DNA of 64,000 nt, taken from assembly GCF_900637655.1 (NCBI RefSeq), contig NZ_LR134384.1:558001-622000 (forward strand), in the 5' to 3' direction. The position numbers were made by a program, and so were the translations under genes. Shown here one piece after another: positions 44,539 to 53,421 of this stretch; position 1 is the first letter of the stretch, and each line of letters starts with the position of its first letter. This DNA is from Segatella oris. GTDB lineage: Bacteria > Bacteroidota > Bacteroidia > Bacteroidales > Bacteroidaceae. The notes beneath the pieces are model-generated. The model did not search any database. It saw only the letters and a program-made list of their open reading frames with translations, and was not told the DNA's origin.

Positions 44539-44991
44539 ATGAGAATAGTCATACAACGCTGTGCACAGGCCTCTGTTACCCTAAATAATGAAGTGAAAAC
44601 TGCTATTGGCAGAGGCTACCTTATCCTTTTAGGCATCGAAGAAAGTGATACCGAAGAAGATGCTAATTGGCTGATACATAAAGTAATAAACCTAAGAGTT
44701 TTCGACGATGAGCAGGGCATCATGAACCGTTCTATCATGGATATTGACGGCGAAATCCTTGTTGTTTCCCAGTTCACACTATTTGCAAGCTACAAGAAAG
44801 GCAACCGCCCATCGTGGCTCCGCGCAGCAAAACATGAGATTTCAGTACCTCTTTACAACTATTTCTGCAATGAATTGTCACACAAACTCTGCAAAACCGT
44901 AGGCACAGGAGAGTTCGGAGCCGATATGAAAGTGGCGCTCGTCAACGACGGCCCCGTAACTATTTGCATGGATAGTAAGGCGAGAGAGTAG
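44539..44991 (+). CDS. dtd: D-aminoacyl-tRNA deacylase
   Basis: A 150-residue DTD that removes D-amino acids (such as D-Tyr) wrongly attached to tRNA. Family motifs S-Q-F-T-L-F-A-S-Y-K-K-G-N-R-P-S near 78-93 and N-D-G-P-V-T at the C-terminus (the cross-subunit Gly-Pro pair) are both present. The start at 44539 is used instead of upstream TTG because of the -7 box and the conserved M-R-I-V-I-Q-R-C beginning. Confidence 0.96.
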   Translation: MRIVIQRCAQASVTLNNEVKTAIGRGYLILLGIEESDTEEDANWLIHKVINLRVFDDEQGIMNRSIMDIDGEILVVSQFTLFASYKKGNRPSWLRAAKHEISVPLYNYFCNELSHKLCKTVGTGEFGADMKVALVNDGPVTICMDSKARE

Positions 44992-45080
44992 AGCCTCTCC
45001 CCCAACCCCTTTGCTTTCCTCGCTTCGCAAGCTCAACGAACAGCAACCTACAGTTCCCCAAAAAGAGAGGGGATAATATC
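44992..45080. repeat. Type II C/G-rich repeat split by a 45-bp insert
   Basis: The tail and first half (CCTCTCCCCCAACCCCT, to about 45011) are separated from the rest (CCCCAAAAAGAGAGGGGAT, from about 45057) by unrelated sequence. Between here and the copy at 45220 no gene is seen. Confidence 0.7.
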
Positions 45081-45219
45081 ATTTTCCAATGGAAATAAAA
45101 GACAAAAAATAAAAGAAGCTAACGAATATCCAATTTATTCGGAAGCTATATCAAACTTACAAAAGTCACAATAAACGAGTATAAACACAATAAAATAACC
45201 TCGAATTAGCAAGCATATC

Positions 45220-45257
45220 ACTCCCCTCTTTCTTCGGAGAGGGTTAGGGGCTAAGGC
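45220..45257. repeat. C/G-rich hairpin repeat, type II (inverted copy)
   Basis: ACTCCCCTCTTTCTTCGGAG then AGGGTTAGGGGCTAAGGC. The AATTAGCAAGCATATC just before it resembles the loop edge of the 25316-25488 element, so 44992-45257 is a worn composite. Confidence 0.75.
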
Positions 45258-45290
45258 TGTTAAGAGCGGGATACTTTATATTACACTATT

Positions 45291-45614
45291 ATGACCCTTC
45301 AAGAAGCCCAGAAATCCGTTGATGAATGGATAAAAACTTATGGCGTTCGCTACTTCAATGAACTCACCAACATGGCCTGTCTCACAGAAGAAGTAGGCGA
45401 ATTAGCACGCGTTATAGCCAGGAAATATGGCGAGCAAAGCTTCAAACCGGGTGAGAAAGCCAACTTAGGAGAGGAAATGGCCGACGTGCTTTGGGTGCTC
45501 CTTTGCTTAGCCAACCAAACCGGTGTAGACCTCACGGCCGAATTAAAGAAAAGCTTTGAAAAGAAAACCCAGCGTGACAACAAGCGTCATCTGAACAACA
45601 ATAAATTGAAATAA
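45291..45614 (+). CDS. MazG-like nucleotide pyrophosphohydrolase
   Basis: A 107-residue all-alpha NTP pyrophosphohydrolase. The metal-binding acidic motifs are L-T-E-E-V-G-E-L near 30-37 and E-E-M-A-D-V-L near 62-68 (pattern ExxE...ExxD). Such enzymes clean non-canonical or excess (d)NTPs. Short single-domain form, similar to iMazG/MazG-related proteins. It is followed 21 bp later by deoC, so deoxynucleotide metabolism is a shared theme. Confidence 0.88.
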   Translation: MTLQEAQKSVDEWIKTYGVRYFNELTNMACLTEEVGELARVIARKYGEQSFKPGEKANLGEEMADVLWVLLCLANQTGVDLTAELKKSFEKKTQRDNKRHLNNNKLK

Positions 45615-45635
45615 ACAACCTAATCAATACAAATT

Positions 45636-46577
45636 ATGGCATATACAAAGACTATCCTGCCACAAAACGAAGGCAAGGAGATGAAGAATGAAGACAAGAG
45701 CAAGTATGAGAAAGCTCTTGAATTGTATGACACCAACCTCAACGACGCCGAAATTCAGGCCTCCGTAAAGAAGATTATCGAGGAAAAAGTGCCACAGAAT
45801 GATACTATGGAGGTAAAGAAATTCCTCTTCGGAAGTATCGAACTCACAACACTCAGCACTACGGACACAGAAGAGAAAGTGCTCAAAATGATTGAGAAAG
45901 TCAATCAGTTCGACCGCGAGTACCCAGACATCCCCCATGTTGCAGCCGTTTGTGTCTATCCCGTCTTTACCGAACTCGTGGCCAATAGCCTTGAAATTGA
46001 TGGTGTAGAAATTACCAACGTATGCGGAAATTTCCCTTCCTCACAGGCCCGGATGGAAGTAAAGGTGGCCGAAACTAAGTTGGCAGTGGCCGACGGTGCC
46101 ACCGAAATAGATATCGTTCTCCCTGTAGGCAAGTTCCTCAGTGGCGACTTTGAAGGTGTCTGCGATGATATCAACGAGATGAAACAGGCTTGTGGAGAAG
46201 CACCTATGAAGGTTATCCTTGAGACCGGAGACTTAGAAAACTGCAGTAATATCAAGAAAGCTGCCTTGCTTTCCATGTATGCCGGCGCCGACTATATCAA
46301 GACATCTACCGGCAAAGAAAAGGTAAGCGCTACCCCAGAAGCGGCATACGTGATGTGTCAGGCTATCAAGGAATACTATGATAAGACTGGCATACAAATA
46401 GGTTTTAAGCCCGCTGGCGGCATCAATACGGTTACAGACGCCATTACCTACTACACCATCGTTAAAGAGCTCTTAGGCGAAAAATGGCTCACCAACAAGT
46501 GGTTCCGCATGGGAACAAGTCGTTTGACCAACCTCCTGCTAAGCGAAATCCTTGGAAAAGAGACCAAATTCTTCTAA
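45636..46577 (+). CDS. deoC: Deoxyribose-phosphate aldolase
   Basis: A 313-residue class I aldolase cleaving 2-deoxyribose-5-phosphate to glyceraldehyde-3-phosphate and acetaldehyde. The Schiff-base Lys lies in Y-I-K-T-S-T-G-K near residue 222, with conserved E-I-D-I-V-L-P-V-G (near 151) and G-F-K-P-A-G-G-I. About 60 residues longer at the N-terminus than the short E. coli-like form, which is usual for this group. Ends at a strong terminator. Confidence 0.95.
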   Translation: MAYTKTILPQNEGKEMKNEDKSKYEKALELYDTNLNDAEIQASVKKIIEEKVPQNDTMEVKKFLFGSIELTTLSTTDTEEKVLKMIEKVNQFDREYPDIPHVAAVCVYPVFTELVANSLEIDGVEITNVCGNFPSSQARMEVKVAETKLAVADGATEIDIVLPVGKFLSGDFEGVCDDINEMKQACGEAPMKVILETGDLENCSNIKKAALLSMYAGADYIKTSTGKEKVSATPEAAYVMCQAIKEYYDKTGIQIGFKPAGGINTVTDAITYYTIVKELLGEKWLTNKWFRMGTSRLTNLLLSEILGKETKFF

Positions 46578-46588
46578 ACTATAGTTCG

Positions 46589-46626
46589 AAACGCCCTGCT
46601 TTCTCACTATAGAAAGCAAGGCGTTT
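46589..46626 (+). terminator. Terminator of deoC
   Basis: Stem AAACGCCCTGCTTTCT / AGAAAGCAAGGCGTTT with a 6-nt loop and one mismatch; 12 bp after the deoC stop. Confidence 0.88.
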
Positions 46627-46676
46627 GCGTTTAATATCGTCATCTAACACCCCACCCTATTCCTCGTTTTCAATTG

Positions 46677-48038
46677 ATGAGAAAGAAAATCACCCTCTTT
46701 TTATTGCTTTTCACCCTATCGACGATGAGCCTAAATGCCCAGGTTGGCATTGCACTCTACCTTGAAAAAGCCAGTATCTGCAAGCAAAGTAATGGCAAAT
46801 TCGGCCTCAATGACTCCCACAAGAAGCCTATTATCACCGATGCCGACACAATTTTTACGATCAGTGACGTCTTCTATTATATCATCAAAAACGGCAAACA
46901 CGGTATCTATTTCATGAGCGGTGAGCCGTGTATCCCCATTGAATACGACAATATAGAGCATATATACAAAGATTATTGGCACATCACAAAAGACGGGAAA
47001 GCAGGCTTGTGCCGGTCAAACGGCAGGCAAGTTCTGCCCACAAACTACAAGAAAATCAGCGTCATTAGAAGGAAAGAAAGCGACAAATACGATTTCTTCA
47101 TCGTCAAGAAAGATAAGTATGGCCTTTGCGATGACAATGGTAAACCTATCCTCCCGACCCAATACGACAAGATACAATACCGTGATGGTTATTGGGCATT
47201 AGAGAAAGCATCGGCTACCGACTATCTTCTCAACGATGAACACCTCGTAAAAGGCATCACCATCAGCAAGTATGAAATCCCCTTTCTCCACCGTGAGAAC
47301 GGTAAAAACAAAAAATATTACAGCTTTAAGAAAGGTAATTTATGGAGCATTATCGATGAAGACGGACACACACGCATAAAGGCTCAGTATAAAAACAGAC
47401 TCCAATTGACAAGCTATGAAGACGAGAATACCCCCATATTCTTTATTGCCCACGATAACGGTAATTTCGGTATCGTCGATCTCTACAATAAAATTATCCT
47501 GCCTATCAAATACGGTGGCATTTTGCGAACGGCATTCAAAGACATCATTGAGGTAGAAACCGCACAGGGATATCAGCTTTTCAGTCTGCGCTCCAAACGC
47601 ATCATCACGTCCTTCTACGATGAGAACAGCAAATCTGACTCCAACTATTTATACCTCCACAAAGAGCCTTTCGTAACACCTTTTGATCCTCGCAAAGAGC
47701 AAACCCTGCTTCCATGGGAATACAAAAGAGTACAAAACATCGAAGGAAGTGATAACTTCATCGCACAAAAAGAAGGACGATACGGTGTTGTCAACAGTAG
47801 GAATGAAGCCCTTGTTCCCTTTATATATGACAATATCAAAAGCACTTTAAAACCCAACATGCTTATCATTGAAAAAGAGCGTAAGTATGGTATCATCGAC
47901 ACAAGCAACAAACTGCTGTATGGCATGACAGACAATGCCATTGAAAGTCGACGCAACTATTTTGAAATCAAGGACTATTCAAAACCCTTAAACCCAAGAC
48001 TCGACTACGAGTTGAAACCCATCCCCGACCCTCGATAA
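46677..48038 (+). CDS. Exported WG-repeat protein
   Basis: A 453-residue protein with a signal peptide (to about residue 22) and a chain of WG/KWG-like repeats: recurring units such as N-G-K-H-G-I, D-G-K-A-G-L, K-D-K-Y-G-L, K-G-N-L-W-S-I, N-G-N-F-G-I, E-G-R-Y-G-V and E-R-K-Y-G-I, each followed by a P-x-x-Y-D-x-I segment. Such repeats form beta-propeller-like or elongated folds; the function is unknown. No catalytic motif. ATG at 46677 preferred over the TTG codon just before it. Confidence 0.88.
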   Translation: MRKKITLFLLLFTLSTMSLNAQVGIALYLEKASICKQSNGKFGLNDSHKKPIITDADTIFTISDVFYYIIKNGKHGIYFMSGEPCIPIEYDNIEHIYKDYWHITKDGKAGLCRSNGRQVLPTNYKKISVIRRKESDKYDFFIVKKDKYGLCDDNGKPILPTQYDKIQYRDGYWALEKASATDYLLNDEHLVKGITISKYEIPFLHRENGKNKKYYSFKKGNLWSIIDEDGHTRIKAQYKNRLQLTSYEDENTPIFFIAHDNGNFGIVDLYNKIILPIKYGGILRTAFKDIIEVETAQGYQLFSLRSKRIITSFYDENSKSDSNYLYLHKEPFVTPFDPRKEQTLLPWEYKRVQNIEGSDNFIAQKEGRYGVVNSRNEALVPFIYDNIKSTLKPNMLIIEKERKYGIIDTSNKLLYGMTDNAIESRRNYFEIKDYSKPLNPRLDYELKPIPDPR

Positions 48039-48206
48039 AGGGGGATGGAGTGCTTCATCCCATAATAGGTAAAGACAAAAACCATGAATCGGAAAGGCAA
48101 TACAAACGTGTTTTCTTTCCTTCCAAATAGGAATAAAAATACTTGTAAAGGCTTCTGGAAAAGTGACATATAGAAGTTGAAGAAACCATTACTGTGAATA
48201 TGCGTT

Positions 48207-48294
48207 GCAACTTGCGTCACTTTACCACGCAACTTGCGTCATATGAGCGTGTAAAATGACGCAAGTTACAAGGTAAAACAAGTCATTTTGCAAC
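48207..48294. repeat. 22-bp palindrome array 6 (four units)
   Basis: Units start at 48207, 48229, 48251 and 48273, between the convergent WG-repeat and polyprenyl-synthase genes. The second unit and its right flank (GCAACTTGCGTCATAT) recur as the first unit of array 7. Confidence 0.9.
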
Positions 48295-48395
48295 GCTACT
48301 CCATATCAAATTCCAGAGCGTTGATAATCAATAGATTATCGAAATCAATAAAAGCAAATCATCATTCCTAACTCTTGAAAAAGTCTCAAGTTTGT

Positions 48396-48430
48396 TCTCC
48401 CCTCTCCTTGGAGAGGGGTTGGGGGTGAGG
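48396..48430. repeat. C/G-rich hairpin repeat, type II
   Basis: CTCCCCTCTCCTTGGAGAGG plus GGTTGGGGGTGAGG, ending 5 bp before the stop codon side of the polyprenyl synthase gene. The rest of the 397-bp gap contains array 6 and no gene. Confidence 0.88.
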
Positions 48431-48435
48431 CTTCA

Positions 48436-49413
48436 CTAACTCTTCCTCTCTATCACAAAGTCAAGATAAGCTTTCAAGGCCGTTTTTATGGCGCTATCCC
48501 CCACTCTTTCGTCAATAAACCGCATGCAATCGGCGTGGAATTTCCACATCTGTTGGTCGGCATATTCAATGCCCCCGTTCTCTTTGGTGAATGCCACGAG
48601 CTGATTGATTTCACTCTGTTTCACCTCACGTGCTTTCACTTTGCGTGCAAGCATCATCATTTCTGCATTTCCTGTAGACTTCAAAGCATAGATGACCGGT
48701 AGCGTAAGCTTGCCTTCAAGCATATCATTGCCTGTGGGTTTACCTATCTCTTTCGAGTCATAATAGTCGAAAATATCGTCTCTGATCTGGAAGATGATGC
48801 CGAGATTCTGGCCGAATTTCCTTGCCGCCTCAACGTCGTCATGACTTGCTCCGGCACTCTCTGCACCGATAGCAGCACAGGCTTCGAACAAAGCTGCAGT
48901 CTTTCGCTTGATGATTTCATAATAAGCGGTCTCGGTGATTGCCTCGTTCTGGATATTCGTCAACTGTAGAATTTCACCGTCAGAGAGCGTGCGTCCGAGT
49001 TCCGAAAGGTGTCTCACGATGACTTCTGAATGCGTTTTCGACACATAAAGCAAGGCTGTAGAAAGAATGAAATCACCCACCAAGACACTCACCTTATTAT
49101 CATATAAGGCATTCACACTGGCCTGTCCGCGTCGCTCACTGCTTTCATCTACGACATCATCATGCACAAGACTCGCCGTATGCAACAACTCCAGACCTAC
49201 TGCCGCATGCTGAGTCACACTGGAAACACGGCCGAAGTTCTTCGCCATCAGCAGGATCAGCATCGGCCTCATGCGCTTTCCTCCGCGCTGACGGATATGC
49301 ACCAGCACCTGAGATAACAGCCCTTCATCATGCGAAAGCGACTGATTGAAAAGCGATATAAAGTCTTCAAGCTCTGCTGAAATCGGCTCTTTGATGAGTG
49401 ATAAATAGTCCAT
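48436..49413 (-). CDS. ispB: Polyprenyl diphosphate synthase (trans, long chain)
   Basis: A 325-residue prenyltransferase making the long side chain of menaquinone. First Asp-rich motif L-V-H-D-D-V-V-D near residue 82, second I-R-D-D-I-F-D-Y near 212, plus G-G-K-R-M-R-P. The -7 box (minus strand, 49432-49439) leaves a leader of about 10 nt. The chain length cannot be told with certainty from sequence. Menaquinone is the partner of the fumarate reductase in this window. Confidence 0.9.
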   Translation of the reverse strand: MDYLSLIKEPISAELEDFISLFNQSLSHDEGLLSQVLVHIRQRGGKRMRPMLILLMAKNFGRVSSVTQHAAVGLELLHTASLVHDDVVDESSERRGQASVNALYDNKVSVLVGDFILSTALLYVSKTHSEVIVRHLSELGRTLSDGEILQLTNIQNEAITETAYYEIIKRKTAALFEACAAIGAESAGASHDDVEAARKFGQNLGIIFQIRDDIFDYYDSKEIGKPTGNDMLEGKLTLPVIYALKSTGNAEMMMLARKVKAREVKQSEINQLVAFTKENGGIEYADQQMWKFHADCMRFIDERVGDSAIKTALKAYLDFVIERKS

Positions 49414-49431
49414 TATTCCTTTTATTGGTTA

Positions 49432-49439
49432 CAAAAATA
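49432..49439 (-). promoter_or_regulatory. Promoter -7 box for the polyprenyl synthase gene
   Basis: TATTTTTG on the minus strand, 18 nt before the ATG. Confidence 0.45.
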
Positions 49440-49518
49440 ATCATTTTTTATGGTAATAATAGTATAAAAACAGGATTTATGCTTATTTTTTTGTAATTTT
49501 ACACCAAATAAAACAACT

Positions 49519-52281
49519 ATGAACAAATTATTTCTCTTAGACGCTTACGCGTTGATATTCAGGTCGTATTACGCTCTTATCCGTGCTCCGCGCATCAATT
49601 CCAAGGGCTTAAACACTTCGGCTATCCTCGGGTTTGTCAATACCCTCAATGAAATTATCACGAAAGAAAAACCTACTTATATAGGTGTTGCTTTCGATCT
49701 TGGCAAGACTTTCCGTCATGAAGCCTTCCCACCCTACAAGGCTCAACGTCAGGAAACACCCGAGGATATCACGCTCAGCGTGCCTTTCATCAAGGATATC
49801 CTGCGCGCTTTCCATATTCCTATCCTTCAGGTTGAAGGCTTTGAAGCCGATGATGTCATCGGGACATTGGCCACAAAAGCCGGCAAGGAGGGCATCGCAA
49901 CCTATATGCTCACGCCCGATAAAGACTACGGTCAACTCATCCGAGAGAATGTTTTCATGTATCGCCCGCGCCATGGTGGTGGCTATGACATCATCGGTGA
50001 ACAGGAGATTGCAGAGAAATATGGCATCTCTACCCCAGCCCAGGTTATCGACTTGCTGGCTTTAATGGGCGACTCGGCCGACAATTTCCCTGGTTGTCCG
50101 GGGGTCGGAGAGAAGACTGCGGTGAAACTTATCAATGAGTTTGGTTCCATCGATGAACTCATTTCACACACTGACAAGCTGAAAGGTAAAATGCGCGAAA
50201 AGGTGGAAGGCGCCATCGAAGATATCAAGATGTCGAAGTTTCTCGCAACTATCCGGACAGATGTTCCCGTTGAACTCAATCTTGACGAATTGCAACTTCA
50301 AGCACCAGATGAGCAGAAACTGAGTGAAATCTTCGCCGAGTTAGAATTTAAGTCGCTTGCAAATAAGATCTTAAATAAAACAGAACAAAAGCAAAAATCA
50401 GTTAATTCAGAGCTCGATTTATTTGCTGTAAATCCGCACGAGAGTCAAGTTGCTTCAGAAAACGCGAGTTTTGAGAGCCTTAAAACCATTAAACACGACT
50501 ATCAACTGATTGAAAATCAAGAAGAAGCACATAGAATTTGTGACTTTTTCAGGACAAAACGAATTCTCAGTTTAGATACAGAGACGACCTCAACCAATGC
50601 AATTGATGCCGAATTGGTAGGCTTATGCTTCGCTGTCGAGGAACACAAAGCGTTTTATGTTGCAATTCCTAACGACCGTGAAGAAGCCTTGCAATATGTT
50701 AACATCTTCAAACCTGTCTATGAAGATCCGTCAATCTTGAAGATTGGACAAAACTTGAAGTATGACTATGAGGTGCTGAAAAACTACGGAGTGACCCTCG
50801 GAGGCAAAATGTTTGATACGATGTTGGCCCATTATGTCATTCAACCCGAGTTGCATCACAACATGGATTACATGGCCGAGACACTACTCCACTACAAGAC
50901 AATCCATATCGATGAACTCATTGGGCCACGCGGAAAGCATCAGAAGTCGATGCGCGATCTTGACCCGAAAGACGTGTATGAGTATGCCGCTGAAGACGCA
51001 GACATCACGCTTCAGCTTAAAAACGTGCTCGAACCCAAGCTGAAAGAGACCGGAACTGAAGACCTCTTCTGGAACATTGAGATGCCACTCGTACCCGTAC
51101 TTGCCGATATGGAACTGAATGGCGTGCGTTTAGATACCGATGCACTCCATGATACCTCGATGATATTTACAGAGAGAATGAACCGCCTTGAGCAACAGAT
51201 TTATGAGAAAGCCGGCGAGACATTCAACATCTCAAGCCCGAAACAAGTGGGTGATATCCTCTTCGGAAAGATGCAGATCATGGAGAAACCGAAGAAAACT
51301 AAAACGGGACAATATGTCACAAGCGAGGAAGTGTTGCAGTCACTCCGTGCAAAACACCCTATTGTTGCAGACATATTGGACTACAGAGGGCTAAAGAAAC
51401 TGCTCGGAACCTACGTGGAAGCACTCCCGAAACTTATCAACAAGCGCACCGGACACATACATACTTCGTTCAATCAAGCCCTTACCGCCACCGGAAGACT
51501 ATCCTCGAGCGACCCTAATTTGCAGAATATTCCCGTGCGAAGTGAAGACGGAAAGGAAATCAGGAAATGTTTTGTTCCAGAACAAGATTGCATGTTCTTC
51601 TCTGCCGACTATTCTCAGATTGAGCTTCGCATCATGGCTCATCTCAGTGGTGATGAGAACATGATAGAGGCTTTTCGGCAGGGTTTTGACATCCATGCTG
51701 CCACAGCTGCCAAGATATGGCATAAGGATATAGCCGATGTAACATCGGAAGAACGCAAGAAAGCTAAGCAGGCAAACTTCGGCATTATCTATGGAATAAC
51801 GACCTACGGATTAGCACAACGCATGGAAATAGATAACAGAGAAGCCCGCGAACTCATAGAAGGTTATTTCGCCACCTTCCCCAAAGTGCGTGCTTATATG
51901 GAGCAAGCCAAGGAAGAAGCACGCCGGAAAGGATATGCCGAAACATTCTTCGGACGCCGCCGTTACCTACCCGATATCACATCGAAGAACGGCACTGTGC
52001 GCGGTTTTGCCGAGCGAAATGCCATCAATGCGCCTATACAAGGCTCCGAAGCCGATATCATCAAGATTGCCATGATACGCATCTGGCAGCGTTTCAAGGC
52101 CGAAAACATCCGTTCAAAGATGATACTTCAGGTGCACGATGAACTTAACTTCTCAGTTTATCCCGATGAAAAAGAGCGTGTAGAAAAGATTGTTCTCGAG
52201 GAAATGCAAGGTGCCTATCAACTCCAAGTGCCACTGATTGCCGATGCAGGATGGGGCAAAAACTGGCTCGAAGCACATTGA
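49519..52281 (+). CDS. polA: DNA polymerase I
   Basis: A 920-residue Pol I with all three domains: 5'-3' exonuclease (1-290; G-F-E-A-D-D-V-I-G, D-K-D-Y, G-D-S-A-D-N), 3'-5' exonuclease (about 330-520; D-T-E-T kept and Y-A-A-E-D-A-D, so proofreading looks intact) and polymerase (about 550-920; D-P-N-L-Q-N-I-P, D-Y-S-Q-I-E-L-R, K-Q-A-N-F-G-I-I-Y-G, V-H-D-E). Used in repair and Okazaki maturation. The linker before the 3'-5' domain (codons near 50461-50511) shows a 14-bp match to the CGCGAGTTTTGAG module of intergenic repeats. Confidence 0.97.
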   Translation: MNKLFLLDAYALIFRSYYALIRAPRINSKGLNTSAILGFVNTLNEIITKEKPTYIGVAFDLGKTFRHEAFPPYKAQRQETPEDITLSVPFIKDILRAFHIPILQVEGFEADDVIGTLATKAGKEGIATYMLTPDKDYGQLIRENVFMYRPRHGGGYDIIGEQEIAEKYGISTPAQVIDLLALMGDSADNFPGCPGVGEKTAVKLINEFGSIDELISHTDKLKGKMREKVEGAIEDIKMSKFLATIRTDVPVELNLDELQLQAPDEQKLSEIFAELEFKSLANKILNKTEQKQKSVNSELDLFAVNPHESQVASENASFESLKTIKHDYQLIENQEEAHRICDFFRTKRILSLDTETTSTNAIDAELVGLCFAVEEHKAFYVAIPNDREEALQYVNIFKPVYEDPSILKIGQNLKYDYEVLKNYGVTLGGKMFDTMLAHYVIQPELHHNMDYMAETLLHYKTIHIDELIGPRGKHQKSMRDLDPKDVYEYAAEDADITLQLKNVLEPKLKETGTEDLFWNIEMPLVPVLADMELNGVRLDTDALHDTSMIFTERMNRLEQQIYEKAGETFNISSPKQVGDILFGKMQIMEKPKKTKTGQYVTSEEVLQSLRAKHPIVADILDYRGLKKLLGTYVEALPKLINKRTGHIHTSFNQALTATGRLSSSDPNLQNIPVRSEDGKEIRKCFVPEQDCMFFSADYSQIELRIMAHLSGDENMIEAFRQGFDIHAATAAKIWHKDIADVTSEERKKAKQANFGIIYGITTYGLAQRMEIDNREARELIEGYFATFPKVRAYMEQAKEEARRKGYAETFFGRRRYLPDITSKNGTVRGFAERNAINAPIQGSEADIIKIAMIRIWQRFKAENIRSKMILQVHDELNFSVYPDEKERVEKIVLEEMQGAYQLQVPLIADAGWGKNWLEAH

Positions 52282-52354
52282 CATACTATCGGATTTGGAG
52301 TGAGAAACGAGCTGTTTTCCTATGAAAATGAAGGCAATGAGCAATGAAAAAGAC

Positions 52355-52646
52355 AGCAACTTGGTACGAGTTATGCTCTTGAAAGCCTTATACTTGTAAT
52401 ATATGTTGTCGTTTTATATATTTGCAATTCGGTACGAGTTGTGCTCTTAAATGCCTTATATATATAATGCATATTATCGTTTCCCATATTCGCAACTCGG
52501 TACGAGTTATACTCTTAAAAGTCTTATATGTGTAATGCATATTATTGTTTTTCATATTCGCAATTCGGTACGAGTTATGCTCTTAAAAGCCTTATATGTG
52601 TAATGCATATTATTGTTTTCCATATTCGCAACTCGGTACGAGTTGT
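52355..52646. repeat. 68-bp tandem repeat array beside the Y1 transposase
   Basis: The GGTACGAG core recurs at 52363, 52431, 52499, 52567 and 52635, exactly 68 bp apart. Each unit holds the hairpin AACTCG-GTA-CGAGTT (first copy with one mismatch) followed by ATGCTCTT-AAAGCC. The intervening halves are also alike, so this is a tandem repeat and not CRISPR. Confidence 0.92.
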
Positions 52647-52692
52647 GCTCTTGAAAGCCCCATGTTGGCAAGCGAAGCAAGCCTACGTGGGG
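52647..52692. repeat. REP-like hairpin, left of the Y1 transposase
   Basis: CCCCATGTTGGC / GCCTACGTGGGG stem at 52658-52692, preceded by GCTCTTGAAAGC. Its inverted partner is 53376-53421. Confidence 0.9.
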
Positions 52693-52833
52693 ATTAAATA
52701 AACGCATGAAATGAACCCGGAACGGGTTCAGCTTTTTCCAACTAAAAGGAGTTATAACCCATTAATCTCTGATTTCGTATAACAAAATCGTAAAAACGTG
52801 GGGGAGAAAGGTATCAACAACTGAGGATTTCAC

Positions 52834-52841
52834 TATCTTTG
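52834..52841 (+). promoter_or_regulatory. Promoter -7 box for the Y1 transposase
   Basis: TATCTTTG, 21 nt before the ATG at 52863. Confidence 0.6.
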
Positions 52842-52862
52842 CAAAAACCAATTCATAATCTT

Positions 52863-53324
52863 ATGCCACAATATCTCAACCAAATCCTTGTGCATTGCGT
52901 ATTTCATAAACATGCAAAAGCCGTCACCATTCAAGCACAGGACCAATTACCGCTGAATCAGTTCGTCATGCAAACCTGTCATTTCTTACATTGCCCTTGT
53001 CTCATTGCCAATGGTGTAGCCGACCATCTGCACTTCTTATTGGTGCTTGCTACCAATGTATCAATAGCTGATGTGGTGAAAGAGGTGAAACGGAAAGCCA
53101 CACTCTTCCTCAAAGAGCGCAATCCTTCTTATTACCATTCCTTTTGTTGGCAAGGCGGATATGGTGCATTCAGCGTTTCAATAAGGCACAGAGATAGTGT
53201 ATATCAATATATCTATCAACAGCAAGAACACCATAAAAAGATTTCGGCAAAAGATGAGTTTGAATCACTGTTACGCAATGCAGGCATCACAAAATACGAT
53301 GAAAAATTTTATTGGAGCACGTGA
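52863..53324 (+). CDS. Y1 (HUH) transposase, REP-associated / IS200-like
   Basis: A 153-residue single-domain Y1 transposase. The HUH motif is H-L-H in V-A-D-H-L-H-F-L-L (near residue 55-60) and the catalytic Tyr is in the Y-Q-Y-I-Y-Q-Q-Q-E-H-H-K helix near 115-122; W-Q-G-G-Y-G-A-F-S-V-S is typical of Bacteroidetes members. These proteins nick and join single-stranded DNA next to hairpins. The gene has no IS200 ends of its own but lies between inverted REP-like hairpins and unit arrays, the arrangement of REP-associated transposases. The TTG upstream in frame lies in the -7 box, so ATG 52863 is the start. Confidence 0.92.
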   Translation: MPQYLNQILVHCVFHKHAKAVTIQAQDQLPLNQFVMQTCHFLHCPCLIANGVADHLHFLLVLATNVSIADVVKEVKRKATLFLKERNPSYYHSFCWQGGYGAFSVSIRHRDSVYQYIYQQQEHHKKISAKDEFESLLRNAGITKYDEKFYWST

Positions 53325-53375
53325 ATGAGGAAAAAGCTAAACCCATACTGGGTTTATTCGGCACACACATTTTCA

Positions 53376-53421
53376 CCCCACGTTGGCTCACTTTGCTCGC
53401 CAACATGGGGCTTTCAAAAGC
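53376..53421. repeat. REP-like hairpin, right of the Y1 transposase
   Basis: CCCCACGTTGGC / GCCAACATGGGG stem at 53376-53410, followed by CTTTCAAAAGC. Inverted and closely similar to 52647-52692 over 46 bp. Confidence 0.9.

Noticed and set aside
52355..52646. Possible CRISPR array (about 33-bp repeats every 68 bp)
   Set aside because: The sequences between the cores are also repeated, and no cas gene is nearby; it is a 68-bp tandem repeat.
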